A DNA stretch of 64,000 nt from Linyphia triangularis (lineage: Eukaryota > Arthropoda > Arachnida > Araneae > Linyphiidae). This document shows, piece after piece, positions 12,831 to 24,040 of the stretch (positions within the stretch are counted from its first letter, which is position 1; every line of letters begins with the position of its first letter). Both the position numbers and the translations under genes were made by a program. Location: NCBI GenBank assembly GCA_963978545.1, contig OZ021731.1, positions 57,089,242 through 57,153,241 of the forward strand, written 5' to 3'. The notes beneath the pieces were generated by a model. It did not search any database, was not told the DNA's origin, and saw nothing but the letters and a program-made list of their open reading frames with translations.

Positions 12831-14884
12831 TGGTACAAGTCTCCATTAGCTTTGAAGCAATAATTTGGTAATGTGGTTGAAAATATATCAGAAAAGTATT
12901 AGCGATCTGTCGTTCAAGACAATGAATATTCATCGGAGTGGGCCGGTTTGGACTAGGTATCGAAATAGGTGCTTTTTGGTTTTCCAAGATTGAAATTCAA
13001 GTTATTTACGATAGTCGACATCAAGAAAGTTTGTTCCATCTTATTTGCTTGGATGTACTGATGTTTTTTTTTTAATTTTTTTTATTATTATTATTTTACT
13101 CAATTTTTCAATGGCACAAGTACGATGTATGATATTGCAGTATGCCGAAACATTGTATATTTAGATTACCTTAATTATTTCGAATTTTTTTTCTTTTTAA
13201 GGGGAGGGGGGGGGGGTATTTTCGCATTTGCTTCTCGATAGAAAAGTAACAACAATTCTTACCTGTTGCTATCGAAAACAGACTATATGAAATGTACTCT
13301 CGCACGCTTACTTATTTTTAGAGTTTTGTATTGTGATTGGTTAACATGTTCTATAAGACGATGAAAATCTACTCCAAATAACGCCATTCGCAACTCAAAT
13401 TCCGATGTTCTAAATTGATTTTCGCCGTAAGGCTTTAGTTGGCAGACGTAATGGAAGAATGTTTTCGTATATGGTTGCTTACTAAATGTAAGATAGATTA
13501 AGTTCAAGAGCGAATATGTTAAAGATGTTAAATAAACAGCATTTTATGTTTGAAAAGTGGGATGACTAGAAAGGATTAACGTAAACATCTGGATGAAAAG
13601 TTAAAAATAAAATGTACTCACAAAAAATTTTATTCTTAGAAGAATTTGAATTTTTTTTATTTTATTTGTTTCTATTCTTTTGGATTTTTCAATTTAATTC
13701 TCTTGTTTTCATTTCACTGGTTTCCATAACTCCAGTTCATGCTTAGCCCTTTCCTTTTAATGGAAATAGAATGCTTTGTTTCACAACTTGGAATCCAAAC
13801 CTTCTTTGCTTTTATCCCCTTTGATCAAAATATATATGAGCAAACTGGTAAAACAAGTTGGGTTGTGGAACTTTCAAGAAACTCTTTCTCTTAAGTTACA
13901 ACTTCGATTTCTCTTGAGTAAAAACCTGGAAAGATTTAAATCAACAAAAGTACTTTTATCAAAACATGATAATGTAGTTACATTTATAGCTTCGGTTATT
14001 TATCATTAGTATGCTTGTTTTGTAATGTGAAATTTCTACGAAACCCATAGCTAAATCACAAGTTCGGAGAATTTTTACTTATTTTCCATTCTTTGAAATG
14101 TTTGTGAAATTCATGCATAAACATAACTTCAGCATTTGTTTTATGTAGTTCTCTTATTGGCTTTTATCATATTTTCATTTTAAAAGCGGCGACTTTTTCC
14201 AATGGTGTTTTTTTTTTATTATTAAATTATACACGATTTATCAAAAGGTAAAAACCTTTTTATTTTAAGCAATTGAAATTGTCTTCGAATCTTTTATTTT
14301 AAAAGTTAGATCGTTGATAGATCGAATATTTTTCTGCATACATATATAAATTTCCACAAAAACAATGTTGTTAAAAGGATGCCGCCAAGAAAATAGATTG
14401 AGTTACTTCGAAAAGCATTGGCATTCCGTTAAACCAGTCTCAAGCTTTTCAGAGGGATAAACTTAGTCGTGTTTCAAACCTTCAAAGGAAAGGCTTCACT
14501 GTATTTGCTTGGAGGAAGTTTTCGTGAGTATATTGTTTTAAATCATTTTAGAAGTTCATTGTAAATGACGCTTTAAAAATGTTACTTGATAATGTTAAGT
14601 GTGTACTAGTAGAAAACTTGCGTAAGTTGAGAAAACTTGAAATCTCCTAATATTAAGGATTTTACTATGGAACTTTTAATGTGTCAACAAAAATTCCTAA
14701 GTAATATCGTATAAAAATGTTTTTAAGATCCCAAAATAGTCTTATCATTTTAAATATGTGATGCCGTCAGTGGGCATAAAAAATTAGGTGTCTACAATTA
14801 GATTATACTTCTGCAGTTTCTGGCTCGTTCTGTTTTATTTATTTTTAAATCCTTTATATTAACTTCGATTTTGTGTTTATGTAT
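12831..14884. other. Non-coding AT-rich sequence
   Basis: Short T/ATT runs near 13063-13097 and a G run near 13204-13216. No coding exon or RNA gene recognised. Confidence 0.55.
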
Positions 14885-15070
14885 GTTAGTCGATGGCGGA
14901 ATCTGCGGAGGCCTAATTAACCCCCTTACCTTCATCCAATTGGGCTGAAACTTGCAGATAGGCTCGATGTTGATGACAATGAATTCTTTTAACTTTTGGG
15001 GCTGTAACTGCCACTAAATGGCCGCTTTTGCGGAATACTAATAAACTAACTAGCCGACATCCAATCGCGT
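14885..15070. repeat. Dispersed repeat family B, copy 1
   Basis: Shared words with 22320-22600 are CATCCAAT(T/C)G(G/A)GCTGAAAC, CAGATAG(G/A)(C/T)T(C/T)GATGT, TTTTGGGGCTGT and the TTAATTAACC context. Near 15053 the phrase GACATCCAATCGCGTTAAAA looks like the start of a second unit. Confidence 0.65.
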
Positions 15071-15084
15071 TAAAATATCATTGT

Positions 15085-15390
15085 ACCGACCATTGTTGAA
15101 ACTCTTTCTTGTTGCAGAATAAATAAATGATATTTGATGTTAGAGTATACATTCATGTTCATTTTTAATAAGCAAAATTTGAAACGTAGTTTCCCGCATA
15201 TTTTGCTGATGATGAAAAAGCATTGAACCGACCATTGTTGAAAGTCTTCCCTGTTGCCAATTTTTTTAAATAAATAAATAATAAAATTACTCTAATCAGA
15301 ATAAATGATATTTAGACGTGAGAGCATAAATTCCCGTTTATTTTTAATAAATGAATATGGAAACGTAGTTTGCCGCACATTTTGCTGATA
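15085..15390. repeat. Two-copy direct repeat
   Basis: Copy 1 (about 15085-15210) and copy 2 (about 15227-15390) both begin ACCGACCATTGTTGAAA and share GAATAAATGATATTT, TATTTTTAATAA, AAACGTAGTTT and CCGCA(T/C)ATTTTGCTGAT. Copy 2 carries an extra AATAAATAAATAATA-like insertion. Non-coding. Confidence 0.85.
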
Positions 15391-17876
15391 GAAATGTTTT
15401 TGATTTCGGCGCTGTGTTAATGAATATAAAAATTGAGAATGCATATAAAGGATTTTTTTAAAAACTTTTTATGAGTTATATTATTTTCCATAATTTTCTG
15501 ATTTTAACTTCTACTACTTTCCATCTATTTTTTGCTTATGTGAATTTCTTTAGTCATGCCAATAGTTCGATTGTTAATACATAAGAATCAAAAACTTAAA
15601 GATCATTAAGGAATATATTTTTCTTTTCTCAGAGAAGAATCGAATAGTAACTATTGCTTAATACGAAACACAGAATTGAATTTTCTTTGCTCATTTTCAA
15701 GAACAAATATAGTCCGAGGCTCTTTTTTCATGGTATCAGCAGAATAAAAATTTTAATCACACCTCCCCTACCACTATTCGCGGTCATCTGAGACACTATG
15801 ACACTGTAGCTAGCCGCGTGTGATCGATTGAAGGTTAAACAGACCCCTTACCCTTCAAATATAACCTTGCTTAATGCTAATTAAGATGTTGTTGTTATGG
15901 ATATTTAGGAGGAAGTCATATTTGAAGAAAAAAAAAAAAATAGGACAGCACTTTGACAACTGGGTTGCATCTGTTATTCCAGCTCTAGACTGTTCTAAAT
16001 TAAGACTTTTTTTCCCCTGCCCGGCCTGTTCTTTCCATACCTCCCCGACGAATTTCCGCCGTTGGTGGTTCAAGATGTCAACTTGATACCCTAGCCACTG
16101 CTTCAACCGTATTTTCATCGTTGCTGGAGGTAAATGCATATAAGAAACTGCTGGAGGCGACCTTAAAGTTTTTTCGGTTTCTTCTTTTGAGTTGAGGGGT
16201 TTTTTTTGTCGGTTGGTGGGACAATTTCTTTATGAACGTCCTTGCCTCGTCAAAATTTTGCCGCGCACTCAAATTATAAGACGTAATTAGAGGTCTTGGA
16301 AGGGAGGAATGGTATAATGATTAGATGGCGCTTGCATGACTCACTGCTCTTGTTGAAGGAATCGAACTTTGATCTGTTGTCTTATGGAAAAGCGATTGCT
16401 TCCATTTGAAGATTTGTTGACAGAAGATTGATAACTATGTGCTGTTTGATGTCACCACAACAATGTGTCCGACTTGTTACTGAGTAGTGGTCGGCATTCG
16501 AATTTGACCATATTTAGAAATCGGGTTCTTTTCTGAACTCTTTGTTGCCTCTGATGAAGTGGTACGTATTTAACTAAGTCATGATTATAATAGTTGCATA
16601 TTTTTTTTTACATGACACTACTTTATAGTTTTGTTTTATTTAATTATATTTAAAACCGAAGTTTTCTTTCCAGATAAACGAATAAAATGTTTAGTTTGGG
16701 ACTGTTAATTTGCCTATAAATTTATTTTCATTTATTTGTTATGAGGAATTCATTGAATTCCATTATTTTGCCAGTTTGTAAGTAACTTTGACATGCTTTG
16801 GTTTGTTAGAATCGATCCTTTTGAATAGTTCATTTTTCATATTATAAATTTTGATATTGGAATAATTGTGAATCTTTGTAAAATTTCTTGCTTCTTTTCC
16901 ATGTATTTGTTGTTATCCAGAAACAGAAAATGTTTGTTGGCTTTAGACATTGAAAATACTTTTCGCTATTTTGATTTGAATCGGTACTCCAAAATTCTTC
17001 CCTTCTTTTCCCCTTTTAATCAATAAAATGTCTTCCTATCTTTGTTTTAAACTTGTCATTCTCTTCATTTCCGTGTCAAAAATTATCTGTCCAGATAATG
17101 ACTTGGTCTTCTTTTCTTTCCAATAATAAATATATTTTTTAAATTTGGAATAACTTTTTCATATTATCTTTTCGTTAAATTAGTTGAGATCTACTTTACT
17201 TCAGTTTTTCTGAAACTGTATGAAGTTTTGTATTGAGAGACATTCGTATGAGGATGTCGTCTCTCAATTGCATGCAGTTGATTTCCAAACTGTCAACATT
17301 TTTGTGAATGATATGGTTTCTCCCTAAATACCTTGCAATTACCAAATTGTCGTTTGCCATCTTACAGCATTGGCCTCTTATACGGATTTTATTGGAAACA
17401 ACACAATGAATGGTAATTAATCCACCCACAATATTCTACTTTTATGCTCACTTTCTTACAAGAACAACCTTCCCATGACCCATAACACTACACCTCCATT
17501 ATCTTAGAAACGGTTTGTATGTATCCGTTGCCATAACAAGACATCCAGCCGCACTTTCCCTCCAAAAAAGATATCCCATTAATGTGGTGGACTTTCAATC
17601 CTCAGTTCCCAGGGGTGTCGACTTTCATGTTACTGCCTTCTCCCCAACACATACAAGGTCTTTCGCCCGCATTCCTGTATATCCATCTATTCTGAAGAAG
17701 GAAAAAGATGGCACTTGGCGACCTTACACACGAACCATAGCGTCGGTGGGCTTATGTTTCTCAGGGAGTTATTTTTCCACAAAAAGTTATTAATTTCAGT
17801 TTTGTGTCTTTCTGTTATGTTTCTGTTTGAAAAAAAAAAAAAAAAAATTCATGGACTTCGTTAGAAAAGCGTTATC
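15391..17876. other. Non-coding sequence with one unassigned ORF
   Basis: A 92-codon ORF at 17515-17793 has a balanced composition but no motif I recognise and no splice partner. An antisense ORF at 15855-16139 is also unsupported. A small palindrome GGAATTCATTGAATTCC lies near 16744. Confidence 0.5.
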
Positions 17877-18269
17877 TTAACCCTTTATTTATTGACAGAG
17901 GACAGTTTATTCATGGTACTGTATTAATTTCAACGCTTTGAAATCCATTGGGATTTTGAAATCCACTTCTATGAAGTTTGTTCTTCAATTTTTGGATGTC
18001 AGCATATGCTTATTTATTTCTGTTTGGAAGCTTGCTAGAGACAAGTATATAAAACGATGTAAGGCCAAGATGGTTGCCTAAAAGATTGAAAATCGTCCAT
18101 AGGTTTGCATATAAAGTAAAGTAAGTATGTGTTGGCATCCAACAATTGAAGAACTAACTTCATAGAAGTGGATTTCAAAGTCCCAATTGAGCTCAAAGGG
18201 TTTAAATTAATACAGTACCATGAGAAAACTGACAGGACTTAAGAGTCCCATAAGGAAATAAAGGGTTAA
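17877..18269. mobile_element. piggyBac-type MITE with TTAA target sites and long terminal inverted repeats
   Basis: TTAA at 17877-17880 and at 18266-18269 flank a 385-bp element. It starts CCCTTTATTT and ends AAATAAAGGG. The inverted repeats continue inward for more than 100 bp with small differences: left CATGGTACTGTATTAATTT and GAAATCCACTTCTATGAAG pair with right-side AAATTAATACAGTACCATG and CTTCATAGAAGTGGATTTC. TTAA duplication and CCC termini are hallmarks of the piggyBac superfamily. No transposase ORF fits inside, so it is non-autonomous. Confidence 0.85.
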
Positions 18270-21200
18270 AGTTCATAGTTGGAAGTTATTTTTCTGTTCT
18301 TGTCTCTTTTATTACAATATAAAAGTTCATGATACAGATATTTGTAGCTATTTAGAAAAAAAAAAAAAAAAAAAAAAATCCAGAATTATGAATTTGAATT
18401 ATGCTCTCCAATTCTTCCATTCATTTACTGCTGAACAATTTATATTTCATATATAATATTAACCAAATTCTAGTTAAACATATTTTTATCGATATCAAAA
18501 TGATTGTACGTAGTAATAGTCCTAGGATGCTATTTGGCTGCTTACAATTTCTCGGAAGTGTTAATTCAATGATCGGAAGTGTTAATTCAAATGAGTCTCT
18601 CCTACTATTGTAAGTTATAAACTGGTATTTTTAGTGGAAGAATGTAGTAAAAACTGAAATGTATGGTCCTCCATCACATACTATATTTATTGCCCATCCA
18701 AACAGTATGACAACCAAATATATTGTCTTATGTATCGCTTATCGGACAGTTGAGCATCTAGTCATAAGTGTAACACCCTGTCCAATCACTACCTATTCTT
18801 ATCCCACCCAGAAAAGAACCTTCGTTTCTGGATCTTTAGAACACCATCCAGTATATTTACCCCACCCCTTTCCAAGGTACAGGTAGAGGAATTCCGACTC
18901 CCTTTGCTAAGGTGAAGGAGGGGCCCACGAGAAGATAGTGCACCCTTGAGGAGGGGGGGTTCCTAAGAGGGTGTCTTGTGTGTGACCCCGCCATTGAGGG
19001 GTTGCGAAGGGATCACGGAACTCGTCTGGATATTAGACTGCCCTACTTTCGGAGAAAGTTCTTCTGGAGGGCGGCGTCTACTGACTGCCCAAGCACTCGC
19101 TTTGGTTGGAGAGGAACAAATTATGTGGTTGCTTTGAAATTGGTTGGTGGTATTAAAGTCGTTTCTTGGGAATTTTTAAGCCAAGCGTTTCATAATTTCC
19201 TTTAGAACTAGTGGTTAAGCCATTTGTTAAATGAAATGTTTTGAAGTGTTTTATCTCTCAGAAATGTAACTAGGTTTGACTTTGGGAAATTGTTCTGTGA
19301 TAACTCGTTTAGAATTAAAAGTTTGTAATCATTAATTAAAAGTTTTTATGTAATCATGATTTTGAACCTCTCAAATTTATATGAAAGAGAAATACATATG
19401 TATCCTAGTTTTAAATTCGATTGCTTGAATATTTTTCGAATTTTTCTATTTTAGCCTATTGAAATCGTTTCAATTCATTGACAAAAATTAGATATCTCTT
19501 CAGACAAAAACAAGAGTTTATTTAGCCAATGCATTCCAAACAGCAAGATTATGCCTACATTTAAATTTCCGAACAATTTGTTGCTTTTCGTGCGAGATTA
19601 TCGCCTGCATTGAGGGAAATTGCAAAAACTATTGCCTTCCTTTCAGGATCTTTCTTGCCTGACTGCTTTCTTGATGACCCATCTTACAGAAATTAGGAAA
19701 TTCCTGAAATATTCAGACGCCGGGGAGAGGCACACTTCAACCGTAGCCCTTTTTTTATTGTCATTCCCTCCTCCTTTCATCTTCCTCTTGAAAGAAAATT
19801 AAGAAAAGAATGAAAATGAATTGAAGTTGTGAGTGGTGGAGCGGCAGAACAGATCGCTCTTGTTAAGTGCTTTAGTAATTAGGCCTCTTTTTGGTATATT
19901 TCGGGCTTTCTTACTTTACTTTAGAAGGAGAACTCCATTGTTTCGGTGTGTCAAGAAAGTTCAGCTAGTGATAAAAGTTCAGCGTCTGAGTACTACATAG
20001 AAACCCAAAGAATCTACAGGGTAGAAAGAACAATTTCAACTCCATATATTTCTGTGTGATTTGTTTTTATGTAGAAACGTAAAAACAAAACAAAGTTTCG
20101 AGTTGTGACAGACTCTTTTAAAATAGACTAAAATATTATCTGTGTATTTTTAGCGGAATAATTATTTGTAGCAACCCTTTTCCTAAACCTAGGAGTAGAG
20201 TTTTTTTTTTTATGATACTAGGTTGAATAAGAGCTTAATTTTTTAACTTGGTTTACCTTTAGAAATTTTGAATTTTTTTTTAATCTAATGGGATTTGGAT
20301 CTAATTTCTAAAAATAGTTCGATTGCATATTGTATCTAACAAGAGTGATCGTCATTTTTCTACTGCCTCATTTTGTTAATGCTTTTCCGACAACAGTATT
20401 TGGCGAAATGTCTCAAATATGAAACGTTTACCAGAGAAAATAGCACTAAGGCCTTAATTTTAATGTAGTATTTTTCTAATTATTGCATTTCTTTAAATTC
20501 GGTATTGAAATTGAGATAATGTCAATATTTTGATAGAATCCACTTCAACAGGAGGTGCCACTCTGTTGCTGTTTCTTGTCTATTATCACATTTTGTATGT
20601 TTTGAAACTGTATTTCTCTATATGCTTTGTTTGGAAATATGCACCTTTCTCAGTATAATTACAGAAAACACTTATAATTTAATCACTTATCTAGAAATAT
20701 ATATATAATGTAATTTATAACTTTAATGTACAGATATTTTTATCAAGCTGCTTTATGATAAAGGAAATGTCTTTTTTGTTTAACAAAAATACAATGCATT
20801 AGGTGGGACACTGTAATAAATGTTCTAATTTATCACACAAAATAAATTCATATAAGTTTAATGACATATCAAATTAATTTATATACATAATACAATTGAT
20901 TTATTCACCACAATAACAAATGAATTTATTGATAAAATTCTATATATTTATAATTTCCATTAATGTTATTTTTTCAAATTCCATAAATTTTTAACATCAA
21001 CCCATCGATCCCATTTCCAGATCTAACCAATTTTCAAATTTTTTTTTAAGTGTCATCAACCGGATAAAAAAACCCATCATCCACAAACAATAGTTTTTCC
21101 CCCTTTCCGGCAAAGGATATTTCAATCCATTTAAAATATATATGTACATCAGCTAATCATAATCCCAGCTAACCAGACATACAGGCGATCTCCCTCGTAA

Positions 21201-22309
21201 ATATTAATGCACACAACGCATTTACACTGCATTACATACACAACACAACCGGTCCCCAATACCTTTAAAAACGAGATGGAGAGGAAAGGTAAAGGACAGG
21301 GGAAGGGGGGGGGGATAAATAAAACATGAGGCTATCACCCCTTAACTGCCCGAAACCGGTTTGAGATGAAGGCAAAAGATCGTGATTTCGAGAGAAGGTC
21401 GAAGATGCTGTGAGGGGGGAGGGGGGGGGGCAACTAATAACCCTCACAGACTCCAAACTCTGGGAACTCTACAGCGGATAGGATTCTCAGATATTGCAAA
21501 ATAGGTATGGCAACAACTCTCCCTCCCCGTTTTTTTTCCAATCGGTTTTAACCAGGGATCGTTTTCAGTTGTTGCGTTCGTTTTTTAAATTTTGTTATTT
21601 TTAAGAGGGATTTGCTATATGGGAATTTCTCCGCGAGGTGCACAAAACAGGTGCGGTTAGGGTTGAGGTTTTTGAGTTTTGTAAGGGTTCGATAGGGTAA
21701 GATGTTTTTTTTTTTTCTCGTTTTTTTTTTTCGTGTGGTGCGGTGGGTATAACATGCTCTCAGTAGGAAGAAGTGATGACCCAGTGATATAATTCTGCAC
21801 CTTGGCAGTGTAAGGGGCAATGTTTAAACGTATGATTTCAGTAGGATTTACCATTAAACAAATTCAGTACTTGCGTATTATGCCTTCGATCAATTTTTTA
21901 TTACAAAAATTTCGCCAATGAATAATTTTTTTTCCTTTTGCCTAAACGGCAAAATAATTTTTTCACTTATTGAGTGCTTGATGGCTATGTGGTATTTACC
22001 ACTCGTAAAGACTACAAGGTCACGTTTCATACTTGCATAGGTTTTATTTCAAGAAATTCTAGAAGAATTACCGAGATTTTTCTAAAAAAAGTTCAATTTA
22101 CCGGATGTCAGCTCATGATGTATTCATACATTCAATGGGAATGATGATATAAAATTATTTTAATAAAGAGTTTATTGAGATTTACAAAAAATATTGGCTC
22201 TAAGAAAAAAATTCATTTGGAGAACATTTAATCACCGATAAATGGTCGACGGTATAATACGTAAGTACCAAAAATTCAAGTTAAAGTTTGTTCATTTTCA
22301 ATCCTACAT
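18270..22309. other. Non-coding sequence with a GC-richer islet
   Basis: A run of A lies at about 18356-18378. 18,840-19,120 is clearly GC-richer than its surroundings and includes a G run and an open 75-codon frame (18978-19205); I cannot assign it and suspect an old element fragment. G/C-rich patches and G runs lie at about 21,270-21,440. No supported gene. Confidence 0.5.
18552..18592. repeat. Short 21-bp tandem duplication
   Basis: TCGGAAGTGTTAATTCAATG occurs twice back to back (second start 18573), with one A inserted near the end of the second copy. Confidence 0.85.
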
Positions 22310-22605
22310 ATTTACTTCTATTGTGTTAGTGGAAGGTAAATCTGCAGAGGGTTCATTTAACCATCTTTCTCATCAATAAAGTTGATATCAGCAGGTAGTA
22401 TCATTGTCAATGAGAATGCCTTTTATCAAGTTTTGGGGCTGTCACTTAAAGGCTGCATTTACAGACGCTACTCTTAAGACCTCCGAAGACTAATTAACCT
22501 AAACCACTTGCCGTCATCCAATCGAGCTGAAACTAGTCAGATAGATTTGATGTGGTGGATAATGCATTCTATCAAGTTTTGGGGTTAAAAAAGTTAGGCC
22601 TGGCG
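22310..22605. repeat. Dispersed repeat family B, copy 2 (two units)
   Basis: Two successive units each end in TATCAAGTTTTGGGG (near 22424-22439 and 22559-22573). The second includes CGTCATCCAATCGAGCTGAA, as in the copy at 14885. The unit length of roughly 130-165 bp suggests a satellite-like family that is dispersed in short arrays. Confidence 0.6.
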
Positions 22606-23599
22606 TTGAATCGGGGATTTTCCTCGTAGTGGTCACTAAAAAATCTCGATCTGAACTTAAAATGACTTAAGTAAGTTGTTATTGCACATAAAAGTACAGT
22701 TGTCTTCAGGGGCAATGAGCAATTTGAGTTTCTACAGTTTCAAAAGAATAAGGCTATCTTAAATTTGTCTTTGTTTTTTTCGTCAATTTTTATTGTGTTG
22801 AAATAACTAGTGTGCATAATCAAATCACAAATTTTGAACAGGGACCTTTTTTCTACAAAGTGAGTGAAGGTTTTCTATGTTTTGTGTCCACAGTTTCTGG
22901 AACTCCTCTGATTTGCATGACTTTAAAGATCACCCGAAAATGTGTATTAAACATTGAAGTAGGCTGATTTGTCAAAATAAACGATTAGTGATTCTTCTTG
23001 TAAGAAAGCCTATATACTTGCACCACTTGCATTCATTTACAGAACAGGAAACGGAAAATACCAAATTAAATCGTATTTTTAGATATCTAAAAATAAAAAT
23101 GGATTTAATACGACGTATAATTAAGAAGAACGTTGGAAAATTTCAGTTTTACCTACTTGTCTGGCATTTTTGAAATGTAATACGAAGCTGAAGACAGAAA
23201 GAGATTAAGGAATATGATTACACCTGTAGGGAGAGAAATTGAGGTCGATACCTGTCTTAAATTAGAACATAGATTGCAGCGATAGAGTTTTCTGTAATAT
23301 TTGAGCATTTTTTCAATAAAATTTTTTGATAAGTTTAATCGATGACTAACAAAGCAAAGTAGTAACTGGAATTTTGGAGATATCGGAATTTTAATCTTTC
23401 TACGTTCCATGATTGACACTGCTTTAGCATATGAGAATTCGTTTTATCAGAAATAATCACGGATCTAAGATTTCGCAAACTTACTGAATTTGGTCGTCAA
23501 ACATCAAAACTGGCACCTTGAAGTTGTAAAACAGTTATTTACGTTTATTTTATTGTAATTGTCAGGTGATTTATTTGTAGAATAGATTTAAAAACAGAA

Positions 23600-24040
23600 T
23601 GGCCACAGAACCGGGAAAACCTGGAAATCAGGGAAATGCCAGGGAGCTTTCTGATTCTGGAAAAAATCAAGGAAATGTCAGGGAACTTTTTTAAATTTCA
23701 TGAAAATCGGATTTTGTATCGTTTAAGGTACGTTCATCCATATTTTTGCGCTATTTACGCGGAGATTTGTGGTGGTAATCCATTAGAAGTTTAATGTTAC
23801 GGAATAATTTAAACTTTTCATTACCAGCAAAACTACTTTTAAAAAATTTGCATATTATCTCTTTAGCATACATGTTCTATTTTATCAGGGTGTCTAGACA
23901 TCTGGAAAACCGAAGAAAATTGGGGCAATTTGAAAAAAAGTTTGCTCTAAAATCAGGGAATTTTTTAGAAATCTGTCAGAGAAATCAGGGAATTATCAGG
24001 GAACTTTTTTTCCTGAATTTTGTGGCCACCCTGAAAAAAC
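23600..24040. repeat. Dispersed repeat rich in TCAGGGAA / CTGGAAA words
   Basis: The two ends contain reiterated words (AACCTGGAAATCAGGGAAAT, AATGTCAGGGAAC; then ATCAGGGAATT, AATCAGGGAATTATCAGGGA). The right end reads TTTGTGGCCACCCTG, and TCAGGGTGTCTAGACA starts the second half. This CAGGGTGTC...CACCCTG layout is typical of a widespread invertebrate repeat with terminal CAGGGTG-like ends. Superfamily not assigned. Confidence 0.6.

Noticed and set aside
16310..16380. tRNA-like words (TGGTATAATGATTAGATGGC, GGAATCGAAC)
   Set aside because: The B-box-like word is in the opposite orientation to the A-box-like word, so no coherent tRNA or SINE head can be built.
17515..17793. 92-codon ORF upstream of the piggyBac-type MITE
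   Set aside because: No recognisable domain and no splice context. It could be chance.
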